Origin: Streptomyces sp. MNU76
GTDB taxonomy: Bacteria > Actinomycetota > Actinomycetes > Streptomycetales > Streptomycetaceae
DNA length: 64,000 bases
Direction of reading: 5' to 3'
Assembly (NCBI RefSeq): GCF_020982545.1
Contig: NZ_JAJKLK010000001.1
Coordinates: 1,054,001-1,118,000 of the forward strand
Position numbers and translations under genes: made by a program. Positions 9,144-16,775 of this stretch are shown here, piece by piece; position 1 is the stretch's first letter, and every line of letters begins with the position of its first letter. The notes under the pieces were generated by a model. It was not told where the DNA came from and ran no database searches. It saw nothing but the letters and a program-made list of their open reading frames with translations.

Positions 9144-9209
9144 GCGGCCCGACGGGCTTCCCACGTGGACATGCCCCCATCCGCACGAGTCACTCGTGCC
9201 CTGGGGGAT
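9144..9209 (+). promoter_or_regulatory. Leader element with hairpin, copy 2 (before second nuclease-helicase)
   Basis: This is the second copy of the leader seen at 7044-7130. The stem is GCACGAG, loop TCA, CTCGTGC, flanked by CCCCCA and TGGGGG. Compared with copy 1 the loop-proximal bases changed on both arms so that pairing is kept, which supports selection on RNA or DNA structure. The ATG inside it (9171) is out of frame with the gene here, but in frame in copy 1. Confidence 0.6.
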
Positions 9210-9222
9210 CCACCTCGTGTCC

Positions 9223-11340
9223 ATGCTCCTGCTGAAACTGGCGGCGCGGGATCTGCTGAACCTGAACTCGAGGCGCCGTATGGTGCCCCACCTCGCCGCG
9301 AGGTGGAAGCACTTCCTCAACACCGACGCCTCGTTGACTGAACGTTCCGCCTGGGCGGAGAGCCTGGTGCATCTCGCCGAGGACCTGGTCGCCGCCGACC
9401 GTGGGAACGTCGAGATGGTCGTCGAATGCGCGGCCACGCTCGACGAGACCGACCGGGCCGGGGACCCGCGGCTCATCGACGTCGTCCTCGTGGGCCACCA
9501 TCCCGAGGAGAACGGCCTGTCCGTCCAACTCGTCGAACTGAAGCGCTGGTCGACGGTCACCCGGGTGGAGCGGGCGACCGCGGAGCTGGTGCATGTGCCC
9601 GGTATGGGGAGGAAGAAGCATCCGGCGCTGCAACTGCGCGAGTACTACGAGGCGTTCACGAGCGCCAGAGGACCGCTGCACGGGCTGGACTATGAGTGCG
9701 GCGGCTTCGCCTATCTGCACAACGCCACCGACGCCGCAGTGCTCCCACTGGTCGGCGTGGACGCGCCGACCGGTTCCTACGCCCGTGTCTACACCAGCGA
9801 CCGCCGCCCCCAACTGCTGTCGGATCTGCGGAGCAGCTTCGCCGCCGACGGTGCCGACTCGGCGGCCGAGATCCTGTTACGGAGCATGGGCCTGCGCAAC
9901 ACCCCGTTGCTCGACGCCATGATCCGCTCCAGCGGCGAGGACACGGTCTTCACCCTGCGTGGCCGACAGAAGAAGGTCGCCGACCAGATACTCGGCACCG
10001 CCGCCAAGGTGCTACCCGATCCCCGGCGGCCCGCCCTCGTCCCCGACGAGCGTCGCGTGGTGTTCCTCGTCACCGGTGGTGCCGGTACGGGCAAGAGCGC
10101 CATCGGTCTCCAACTCAAGGCCGAACTGGAGGCGGACGGCCATATGGTCAAGTACGCGAGCGGTAGCAGGGCCTTCAACGGCGCCCTCCAGGAGCACGTC
10201 GGCTTCGGCGACCGGGAGTTCAAGGAGACGTTCACCTACTTCAGCAACTTCGTCACCCCGCCCGACCCGCCGCTGGACGTGCTGATCTGCGACGAGGCCC
10301 ACCGCCTGCGCGACCGCTCCACCAACCGCTTCTGGAAACCCGAGGACTGGGGCACCAAGCCCCAGGTGGACGAACTCCTCGACGCCTCCCGGTTGACCGT
10401 GTTCTTCCTCGACGAGGGGCAGTCCGTGCGTCCACAGGAGGTCGGCACCGTCGCTCTCGTGGAGGACGCGGCACGGCGCTACGACGCCCACCTGGTCCGC
10501 TGCAGTCTGCGGGAACAGTTCCGGTGCGGCGGCAGCGACGCCTACATCCGCTGGGTGCGCGGCGCGCTGGGAGTGTCCGGCGCGGAGCCGGAGCCGTGGA
10601 CCCCGGACGGCCTGATGCACGTCGAGGTCGTCGACACCCCGGAGGAACTCGAACGGATCATCCGCTCCGAGGCAGCGGCGGGAGCGTCCGCGCGCATGGT
10701 CGCCGGATACTGCTGGCCCTGGACGAAACCCCTGGGCAAGGAGAAGCGGCTCGAACCCGACGTCCGGATCGGTGACTGGCACCGGCCGTGGAACGCGGAC
10801 AGTGAGTCCTTCTGCGAGAACAAGACCGTCCCCCCGTCCAAGATCTGGTCCGTCCACGAGAACGGCCTCGGCCAGATCGGCTGTGTGTACACCGCGCAGG
10901 GCCTGGAGTGGGACTGGTGCGGCGTGATCATGGGCGAGGACATGGTCCGCCGGGGCGATCGTTGGGTGTTCCGCCGGGGCAAGGAGAGGGCGGACAAGGA
11001 AGCGGGCGTCAAGCGAGTGGCCGTTCCCGGGTCGTTCGATCCCAAGGTGAAGCCGAAGAGCGTGGACGACGACGAGTTCGCCCGCCTTGTCCGGCACGCC
11101 TACCACGTGCTGATGACCCGGGCGAGCCGGGCGACCGTGCTCTACTCCACGGACGAGGAGACCCGGGACTACCTGAAGGGGCTGGTCGGTGACGTCCAGA
11201 TCCACGGTCTGCGCCCCACCTGGGAGAACCTGCCGGAGCAGGCGCGACAGCCGCATCTGCCCCGTCCCGCTCGAGGAAGCCGCCGCCGCAGGCGGCGTCG
11301 GAAGAAGGACACTCCGCCCGGAGAGCTGCGTCTTTTCTGA
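9223..11340 (+). CDS. DUF2075/Schlafen-like helicase with N-terminal PD-(D/E)XK-type motif, paralogue
   Basis: A 705-residue paralogue of the preceding protein with the same domain order. The nuclease-like motif is D86 in LIDVVLVG with E105-x-K107 in VELKRWS. Walker A is GGAGTGKS (K291), Walker B VLICDEAH (D357-E358), then EQFRCGGSDAYIRW and CVYTAQGLEWDW. It differs by a longer C-terminus ending in a very basic stretch (RRRRRRKK), likely for nucleic-acid contact. ATG 9223 is chosen because the duplicated leader ends just before it and homology starts there. The two paralogues are only about 35-40% alike by eye, so the duplication is old or the genes arrived as a pair. Confidence 0.8.
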   Translation: MLLLKLAARDLLNLNSRRRMVPHLAARWKHFLNTDASLTERSAWAESLVHLAEDLVAADRGNVEMVVECAATLDETDRAGDPRLIDVVLVGHHPEENGLSVQLVELKRWSTVTRVERATAELVHVPGMGRKKHPALQLREYYEAFTSARGPLHGLDYECGGFAYLHNATDAAVLPLVGVDAPTGSYARVYTSDRRPQLLSDLRSSFAADGADSAAEILLRSMGLRNTPLLDAMIRSSGEDTVFTLRGRQKKVADQILGTAAKVLPDPRRPALVPDERRVVFLVTGGAGTGKSAIGLQLKAELEADGHMVKYASGSRAFNGALQEHVGFGDREFKETFTYFSNFVTPPDPPLDVLICDEAHRLRDRSTNRFWKPEDWGTKPQVDELLDASRLTVFFLDEGQSVRPQEVGTVALVEDAARRYDAHLVRCSLREQFRCGGSDAYIRWVRGALGVSGAEPEPWTPDGLMHVEVVDTPEELERIIRSEAAAGASARMVAGYCWPWTKPLGKEKRLEPDVRIGDWHRPWNADSESFCENKTVPPSKIWSVHENGLGQIGCVYTAQGLEWDWCGVIMGEDMVRRGDRWVFRRGKERADKEAGVKRVAVPGSFDPKVKPKSVDDDEFARLVRHAYHVLMTRASRATVLYSTDEETRDYLKGLVGDVQIHGLRPTWENLPEQARQPHLPRPARGSRRRRRRRKKDTPPGELRLF

Positions 11341-11353
11341 AACGGCGGCCCGA

Positions 11354-11388
11354 CAGGTGGAGTGGCGGGCTCCCGGGCCCGCCACCTG
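11354..11388. terminator. Terminator-like hairpin between convergent genes
   Basis: CAGGTGG, three bases, GGCGGGC, loop TCCCGG, GCCCGCC then ACCTG form a long stem with a small bulge, placed 14 bases after the second helicase stop and 5 before the convergent small gene's stop. It can serve both directions. No U-run follows, as is usual in Streptomyces. Confidence 0.65.
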
Positions 11389-11392
11389 CCGG

Positions 11393-11521
11393 TCAGAAGA
11401 CCAGGCGCGCTACCACGAGAAGGGCCGTCACCAGCAGATTGGTGATGACTCCCACCGTGACGTCGACCAGAATCTGACGAATCCGGTCACGACGTGCAAG
11501 GTTGTACTCAACGGGGTTCAT
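11393..11521 (-). CDS. Small single-span membrane protein (DUF6408-like)
   Basis: A 42-residue peptide, MNPVEYNLARRDRIRQILVD followed by VTVGVITNLLVTALLVVARLVF: a short basic N-terminus and one membrane span to the C-terminus. GGAGTGG lies about 9 bases before the ATG. It resembles small streptomycete membrane proteins named DUF6408, though I cannot confirm that without a search. It is convergent with the nuclease-helicase pair and divergent from pglW. Toxin-like small membrane proteins of this shape occur near defence genes, but no function is shown. Confidence 0.6.
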   Translation of the reverse strand: MNPVEYNLARRDRIRQILVDVTVGVITNLLVTALLVVARLVF

Positions 11522-11752
11522 CGGGTTCCACTCCAGAGCGTGAGCTGGGAATGGCAGGGATCGCCCTACCGGGCATCCGCAGTCACACCGCGTGAGGCAC
11601 GCGATGGAGACCACTCGTCGCTCATCGCCGAGGACCGGCACCTGGAACACCGCCGACGTACCCTCCGGGAAGGTGCGCAGCGGGTAACCACGTTAGTGCA
11701 CGCGCCAGTTGAAGCAGATCGATTTCGGACGCTCCTGCGTCCGGTCCGGACA

Positions 11753-11791
11753 CCGGACGCGATGGCGCCGGACGCGATGGCGTCGGACGGG
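11753..11791. repeat. 15-bp tandem repeat upstream of pglW
   Basis: CCGGACGCGATGGCG occurs twice in direct succession (11753-11767, 11768-11782) and a third, diverged unit TCGGACGGG follows. It lies about 260 bp before pglW in a 520-bp stretch without a gene (11522-12044). A neighbouring GTCCGGTCCGGAC sequence is self-complementary. It could be a regulator site or slippage product. Confidence 0.55.
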
Positions 11792-11950
11792 CGGACAGCG
11801 TAGATCGCGATGGCCTCGGCTGTGCGGATTCTGCGCATGTCCACCCGAGGGGATGGGTGAGGCTCCAGAATGCGGGTGGTCCGCACGCCGCAAGTCGCCG
11901 AATTCGGGCGATAAAGGTGGAAGGTCCCGTACTCCCGTCCTTCACTGTCT

Positions 11951-11979
11951 CTTTTCGCGGCACGGCTGGCCACTAGGAT
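11951..11979 (+). promoter_or_regulatory. pglW: Possible pglW promoter
   Basis: TAGGAT at 11974-11979 fits a SigA-type -10 box. The region 17-18 bases upstream is T-rich but gives only a poor -35. It is about 65 bp before the pglW ATG. Weak evidence from base pattern only. Confidence 0.3.
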
Positions 11980-12044
11980 TTGGACCCTGGGTCTGGCCAT
12001 GGGGAACGGCGGCCCTTGCAGGACACGACGAGCGGGGAACAGGC

Positions 12045-15000
12045 ATGCGGGAAGGCCGGTGGGTCACGGTCACCGAGTCCGAGTTCGATCATGAACGCCG
12101 CGGCCTGGAAGCGATCAGGGAGAAGCTCCCGGACTCCGACCCCTGGCGTGCCTGGTCGAACTTCACCTTCACCGCGAACACCGGCCACGTCCGCGAGGTC
12201 GACCTGCTCGTCGTGGCCCCCGGCGGCGTCTGCATGATCGAGCTGAAGGACTGGCACGGCTCGGTCACCTCCGAGAACGGCACCTGGGTGCAGACCACGC
12301 CCGGCGGCCGCCGCCGTACGCACGGCAACCCGCTGCACCTGGTCAACCGCAAGGCCAAGGAACTGGCCGGCCTGCTCGCGCTGCCCGGCAACAAGCGGGT
12401 CTGGGTCGCCGAGGCCGTCTGCTTCACCGACAACGGCCTCCGCGTACGGCTGCCCGCCCACGACCAGAACGGCGTCTACACCGTCCCCCAGCTGGTCGAG
12501 ATGCTCAAGCAGCCCCCACGTGACGAGCGGCGCCGCGTCACGGCGATCGGCTCGCGCGAGATCGAGGCGGCCCTCAAGAACATCGGCATCCGCAAGAGCG
12601 ACGCGCAGTACAAGGTCGGCCCGTACGAGCTGCAGCGGAAGTCCTTCGACTCCGGGCCCACCTGGGCCGACTACCTCGCCCGCCACAGCGACCTGCCCGA
12701 GGCCGCCCGCGTCCGCATCTACCTCAGCGAGCGCGGCTCCGACGCCTCCCTGCGCCAGTCCGTCGAGAACGCCGCCCGCCGCGAGGCCGCGGTGCTGGGC
12801 CGGTTCAAGCACCCGGGCGCCGTCCAGCTCAAGCAGTACTTCCCCTCCGGGCACACCGCCGGTCCCGCGCTGATCTTCGACTACCACCCGGACACGTTGA
12901 AGCTGGACGAGTACCTGGTCCAGTACGGCGAGAAGCTGGACATCCTCGGCCGGATGGCGCTGGTCCGCCAGCTCGCCGAGACGATGCGCTCCGCGCACGC
13001 CAGCCGCATCCACCACCGGGCGCTCGCCGCCCGCTCCGTGCACGTCGTCCCCCGGCCGCGCGGCCGCAAGGGCCGGGCCGTCGGGGAGGAGGCCGCCTGG
13101 CTGACTCCGGACCTCCAGATCTCCGACTGGCAGATCGCCACCCAGCGCAGCGGCGACTCCTCGCAGGGCCAGGGCATGACCCGCTTCGCGCCGACCGCCC
13201 TGTCCGCGATGCACCTGGCCGACGACGCCGACGCCTACCTCGCCCCCGAGCTGACCGCCCTCAACCCCGACCCGGTCCACCTCGACGTGTACGGGCTCGG
13301 CGTCCTCACCTACCTCCTGGTCACCGGCAAGGCCCCGGCCGCCAGCCAGGCCGAGCTGCTGGCCCGCCTGGAGGCGGGGGAGGGCCTGCGCCCCAGCTCC
13401 CTGGTGGACGGCCTGTCGGAGGACGTGGACGACCTGGTGCAGGCCGCCACCGCCTACCGGCCGGGCCAGCGCCTGTCCAGCGTGGACGAGTTCCTGGAGC
13501 TGCTGGAGGTCGTCGAGGACTCCCTGACCGCCCCCGCCCCAGCGGCCACCGATACGGAGGCGCCCGGCGAGGAGGACGGGGCCCCCGCCGACAAGGACCC
13601 GCTGGAGGCCGTCGCCGGTGACGTGTTCGCCGGCCGGTGGGAGATCCGCCGCCGCCTCGGCACCGGCTCCACCAGCCGCGCCTTCCTCGTTCGCGACCTC
13701 CAGGCCGAGGCCCGCAAGACCCGCCCGCTGGCCGTGCTGAAGGTCGCCCTCTCCGACAGCCGGGGCGAGATCCTGGCCCGCGAGGCCGAGGCCATGGGCC
13801 GCCTGCGCCCCCACTCCGGCATCATCCGCCTCGTCGAACCCGAGCCGCTGCACATCGGTGGCCGTACGGTCCTGGCCCTGGAGTACGTCGGCGACGAACG
13901 CGACGACACCGGGCAGGGCGGCGAGGCCGGGTCCCGCCCGCGCCGACGGGAGGAGACCGTCGCCCGCCAGCTCCGCGAGAACGGCCGCCTCCAGGTCGAC
14001 CAGCTGGAGGCGTACGGCGACTACCTGTTCGGCGCCGTCGACTTCCTGGAGGGCGAGGGCGTCTGGCACCGCGACATCAAGCCGGACAACATCGCCATCC
14101 GCATCCGCCCCAACCGCACCCGCGAACTCGTCCTCATCGACTTCTCCCTCGCCGGCTACCCGGCGAAGAGCACCGACGCGGGCACCGACGGCTACCTCGA
14201 CCCCTTCGTCGACGTCATCACCCGTGGCTCGTACGACTCGCACGCCGAGCGGTACGCCGTCGCCGTCACCCTGCACCAGATGGCCTCCGGCGAGCTGCCC
14301 AAGTGGGGCGACGGCAGCGTCCTGCCCCGCATGACCGAGGCGAAGGACTGGCCGTACCCGACGATCGCGGCCGAAGCCTTCGACCCGGCCGTACGGGACG
14401 GTCTCGTCGCCTTCTTCCAGAAGGCCCTGCACCGCGACGCGGCCCAGCGGTACCCCGAGCTGAAGCCGATGCGGGACGCCTGGCGCAAGGTCTTCCTCGA
14501 CGCGTCGCAGACGGTCCCGTCCAGCCACCGCACCCGCGCGTCGGCCCCGGCGCCCACGACGACCGGGGAGGGCCTGCCCGCCCAGGGCGCCGCCGCGGCG
14601 GGGATCGCGGACGCCGAACCCGAGAGCGCCGAGCAGCAGCGCGACCGGCTCGCCGCCGAGGTCACCCGGGACACCCCGCTGACCGTCTCCGGCCTGACGC
14701 TCGCGGCCCAGTCGTTCCTGTACGGCCTGGGCCTGACGACCGTCGGCGAACTGCTCGACTACAGCCGCCGCAAGCTCGTCAACGCCCCCGGCCTGGGCGC
14801 CAAGACCCGCAACGAGGTCCAGCAGCGGCAGCGGGAGTGGGGCGAGCGGCTGCGCGAGATCCCCGTCTCGCCGCTCACGCCGAAGGGCCGCGCGGAGGCC
14901 AAGGAGGAGCTGGAGCAGCTCACGGCCGCCGAGTCGGCCCTGGTCGGCCACCTCGCCACGGGCGAGTCGGCGGGGACGCTGCCCGCCCGCACGCTGCGCT

Positions 15001-16775
15001 CGGTCAGCCTCGACACCCTCGCCACCGTCTTCGTGCCCGCCGTCAACAACAACGGCTCCAACCGCAACAAGGCGGAGATGGTACGGCTGTTGCTGCGCCT
15101 GCCCGACGAGCACGGGGTCCTGCCGGACATCGGCGTCTGGCCGAAGCAGAAGGACGTCGCGGAGGCCCTCGGGCTGAGCTACGGCAGTATCTCGCTGTTG
15201 CTCAAGGACGAGCGCAAGCGCTGGAAGGCGGAGCCCGCCGTCCAGGCGCTGCGCGAGGAGATCATCGACCTGCTGGTCGGCATGGGGCGGGTCGCCTCGG
15301 CGGTCGAGATCGCGGACGCCCTGGCGGTCCGGCGCGGCACGCATCTCGCGGGGCGCGAGCAGCGGCGCGCGATGGCGCTGGCGGCCGTACGGGCCGTGGT
15401 CGAGGTGGAGCAACTGGTGCCCCAGGAGGCCGAGTTCCAGCACCAGCCGAACCGCAAGGCGACGGACGAGTCCCTGGGCGCCGGCCTGCTCGCCCTCGAC
15501 GTACGGGAGGACGACGGCCCGGACACCCCGACCGCGCCGGGCCTGCTGGAGTACGCGACCCGTCTCGGCCGTACGGCGGACCGGCTGGCCAAGCTGGACA
15601 CCCTGCCGACGGCCGCGACGGTCCTGGCCGAGCTGGGCGCGCTGACGGTGCCGCCGGGCGCGGTCAACTGGGACGAGCGGCGCATGGTGGAGCTGGCGGC
15701 AGCGGCGTCCGTGAACGCCGCCGCCACTCCGCGCCTGGAGATCTACCCGCGCGACCTGCCGCTGGTCCGGGCCCTGCGGCTCACCCAGGCCGGGCTCGTC
15801 CGCTGGATTCCGGGCGTACCGGAGGGGCGGCAGCCCGGCCTGACGGGCGAGGACGTGCACGAGCGGGTGCGCGCCCGCTTCCCCGAGCTGGTCGTGGTCG
15901 ACGGCCGGGGCGGCACCTCCCACGACCTCCCGACGGGCGGCCCACTCACCAAGGCCCTGCGCGACGCGGGCTTCGAACTGTCGCTGAACACACGCGAGGA
16001 CACGGGCACGCTGCGCTACCTGCCGACGCGGGTGGACGACGCGTCCAGCTACCTCACGACGGGCGCGTGGCGGCAGTCGACGCGTACGGGTGCGGTGACG
16101 CGGTACGCGGACGACCCGCAGCTCGCGGGCGCGGTCCGCGCGGAGGAACGGCTGCTCGCGTCGGCCCGCCGGGACGGGTTCCGGGTGCTGACCGTACGGC
16201 AGCAGTTGGTACGGGACGCGGTGCGGGAGCTGGGCGCGGAGCGGCTGGGCGCGGGCGCGGTGTCGGTGACGGAGCTGTTCCTGGAGGCCCTGCACGCGCA
16301 GGTCACGCCGGGTACGAAGCCGACCTGGGAGACCCTGCTCAAGGCGGACGCCGCCGAGCCGGGGTCGAAGGGTGCCGTGAAGTTCGCGGAGTACGTGCGG
16401 ACGGCGTGGGGCGCGGTGGAGCCCCGGGTGGCGGAGCTGCTGGGCGACGGTGGTGGCGGGGCCGGTCCTGTTGACCGCGCTGGTCCTGTGCTGCTGACGG
16501 AGGCCGGGGTGTTCGCGCGGTACGACGCGATGGGCGTCCTGGACCGGCTGGCGTCGGCGGCCCGGCGTGGCGGGCGGGGGCTGTGGCTCCTGGTCCCGCA
16601 GGCCGACCCGTCGCGTGAGCCCCGGCTCGGGCAGGTGGCCGTGCCGTACCAGGCCGGCCTGGGGGAGTGGATTCAGCTTCCGGACACGTGGGTGGGCAAC
16701 GCCCATCGCGGGTCCGGCGAGGGCGAGGGCATGGCGAGTGCCGGTGCCAGTGGTGTCGAGGGAGACGTCAAGTGA
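12045..16775 (+). CDS. pglW: PglW, BREX type 2 NERD/serine-threonine kinase
   Basis: 1,576 residues. An N-terminal NERD domain has D53 (VREVDLLVV) and E66-x-K68 (MIELKDW). Residues about 190-500 look like a pseudokinase: the catalytic loop reads HHRALAARSVH without the aspartate, and ISDWQ replaces DFG. A second, active-looking kinase follows: glycine loop GTGSTSRAF near 539, K566, HRDIKPDN with D677, and DFS (D699) instead of DFG. The C-terminal half has helix-hairpin-helix-like and winged-helix-like blocks. In S. coelicolor Pgl, PglW is an autophosphorylating kinase needed for phage growth limitation. Its stop overlaps the pglX GTG (GTGA). The start has GGGGAACAGG just upstream. Confidence 0.93.
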   Translation: MREGRWVTVTESEFDHERRGLEAIREKLPDSDPWRAWSNFTFTANTGHVREVDLLVVAPGGVCMIELKDWHGSVTSENGTWVQTTPGGRRRTHGNPLHLVNRKAKELAGLLALPGNKRVWVAEAVCFTDNGLRVRLPAHDQNGVYTVPQLVEMLKQPPRDERRRVTAIGSREIEAALKNIGIRKSDAQYKVGPYELQRKSFDSGPTWADYLARHSDLPEAARVRIYLSERGSDASLRQSVENAARREAAVLGRFKHPGAVQLKQYFPSGHTAGPALIFDYHPDTLKLDEYLVQYGEKLDILGRMALVRQLAETMRSAHASRIHHRALAARSVHVVPRPRGRKGRAVGEEAAWLTPDLQISDWQIATQRSGDSSQGQGMTRFAPTALSAMHLADDADAYLAPELTALNPDPVHLDVYGLGVLTYLLVTGKAPAASQAELLARLEAGEGLRPSSLVDGLSEDVDDLVQAATAYRPGQRLSSVDEFLELLEVVEDSLTAPAPAATDTEAPGEEDGAPADKDPLEAVAGDVFAGRWEIRRRLGTGSTSRAFLVRDLQAEARKTRPLAVLKVALSDSRGEILAREAEAMGRLRPHSGIIRLVEPEPLHIGGRTVLALEYVGDERDDTGQGGEAGSRPRRREETVARQLRENGRLQVDQLEAYGDYLFGAVDFLEGEGVWHRDIKPDNIAIRIRPNRTRELVLIDFSLAGYPAKSTDAGTDGYLDPFVDVITRGSYDSHAERYAVAVTLHQMASGELPKWGDGSVLPRMTEAKDWPYPTIAAEAFDPAVRDGLVAFFQKALHRDAAQRYPELKPMRDAWRKVFLDASQTVPSSHRTRASAPAPTTTGEGLPAQGAAAAGIADAEPESAEQQRDRLAAEVTRDTPLTVSGLTLAAQSFLYGLGLTTVGELLDYSRRKLVNAPGLGAKTRNEVQQRQREWGERLREIPVSPLTPKGRAEAKEELEQLTAAESALVGHLATGESAGTLPARTLRSVSLDTLATVFVPAVNNNGSNRNKAEMVRLLLRLPDEHGVLPDIGVWPKQKDVAEALGLSYGSISLLLKDERKRWKAEPAVQALREEIIDLLVGMGRVASAVEIADALAVRRGTHLAGREQRRAMALAAVRAVVEVEQLVPQEAEFQHQPNRKATDESLGAGLLALDVREDDGPDTPTAPGLLEYATRLGRTADRLAKLDTLPTAATVLAELGALTVPPGAVNWDERRMVELAAAASVNAAATPRLEIYPRDLPLVRALRLTQAGLVRWIPGVPEGRQPGLTGEDVHERVRARFPELVVVDGRGGTSHDLPTGGPLTKALRDAGFELSLNTREDTGTLRYLPTRVDDASSYLTTGAWRQSTRTGAVTRYADDPQLAGAVRAEERLLASARRDGFRVLTVRQQLVRDAVRELGAERLGAGAVSVTELFLEALHAQVTPGTKPTWETLLKADAAEPGSKGAVKFAEYVRTAWGAVEPRVAELLGDGGGGAGPVDRAGPVLLTEAGVFARYDAMGVLDRLASAARRGGRGLWLLVPQADPSREPRLGQVAVPYQAGLGEWIQLPDTWVGNAHRGSGEGEGMASAGASGVEGDVK

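Noticed and set aside
13637..16474. A 945-codon plus-strand frame inside pglW
   Set aside because: Out-of-phase shadow, dominated by Arg/Pro/Gly, no motif.
11973..16706. A 1,577-codon open frame on the minus strand across pglW
   Set aside because: It is the mirror of the pglW frame, as happens in GC-rich DNA. It shows no protein motifs, and its composition follows the third-codon GC bias of pglW.
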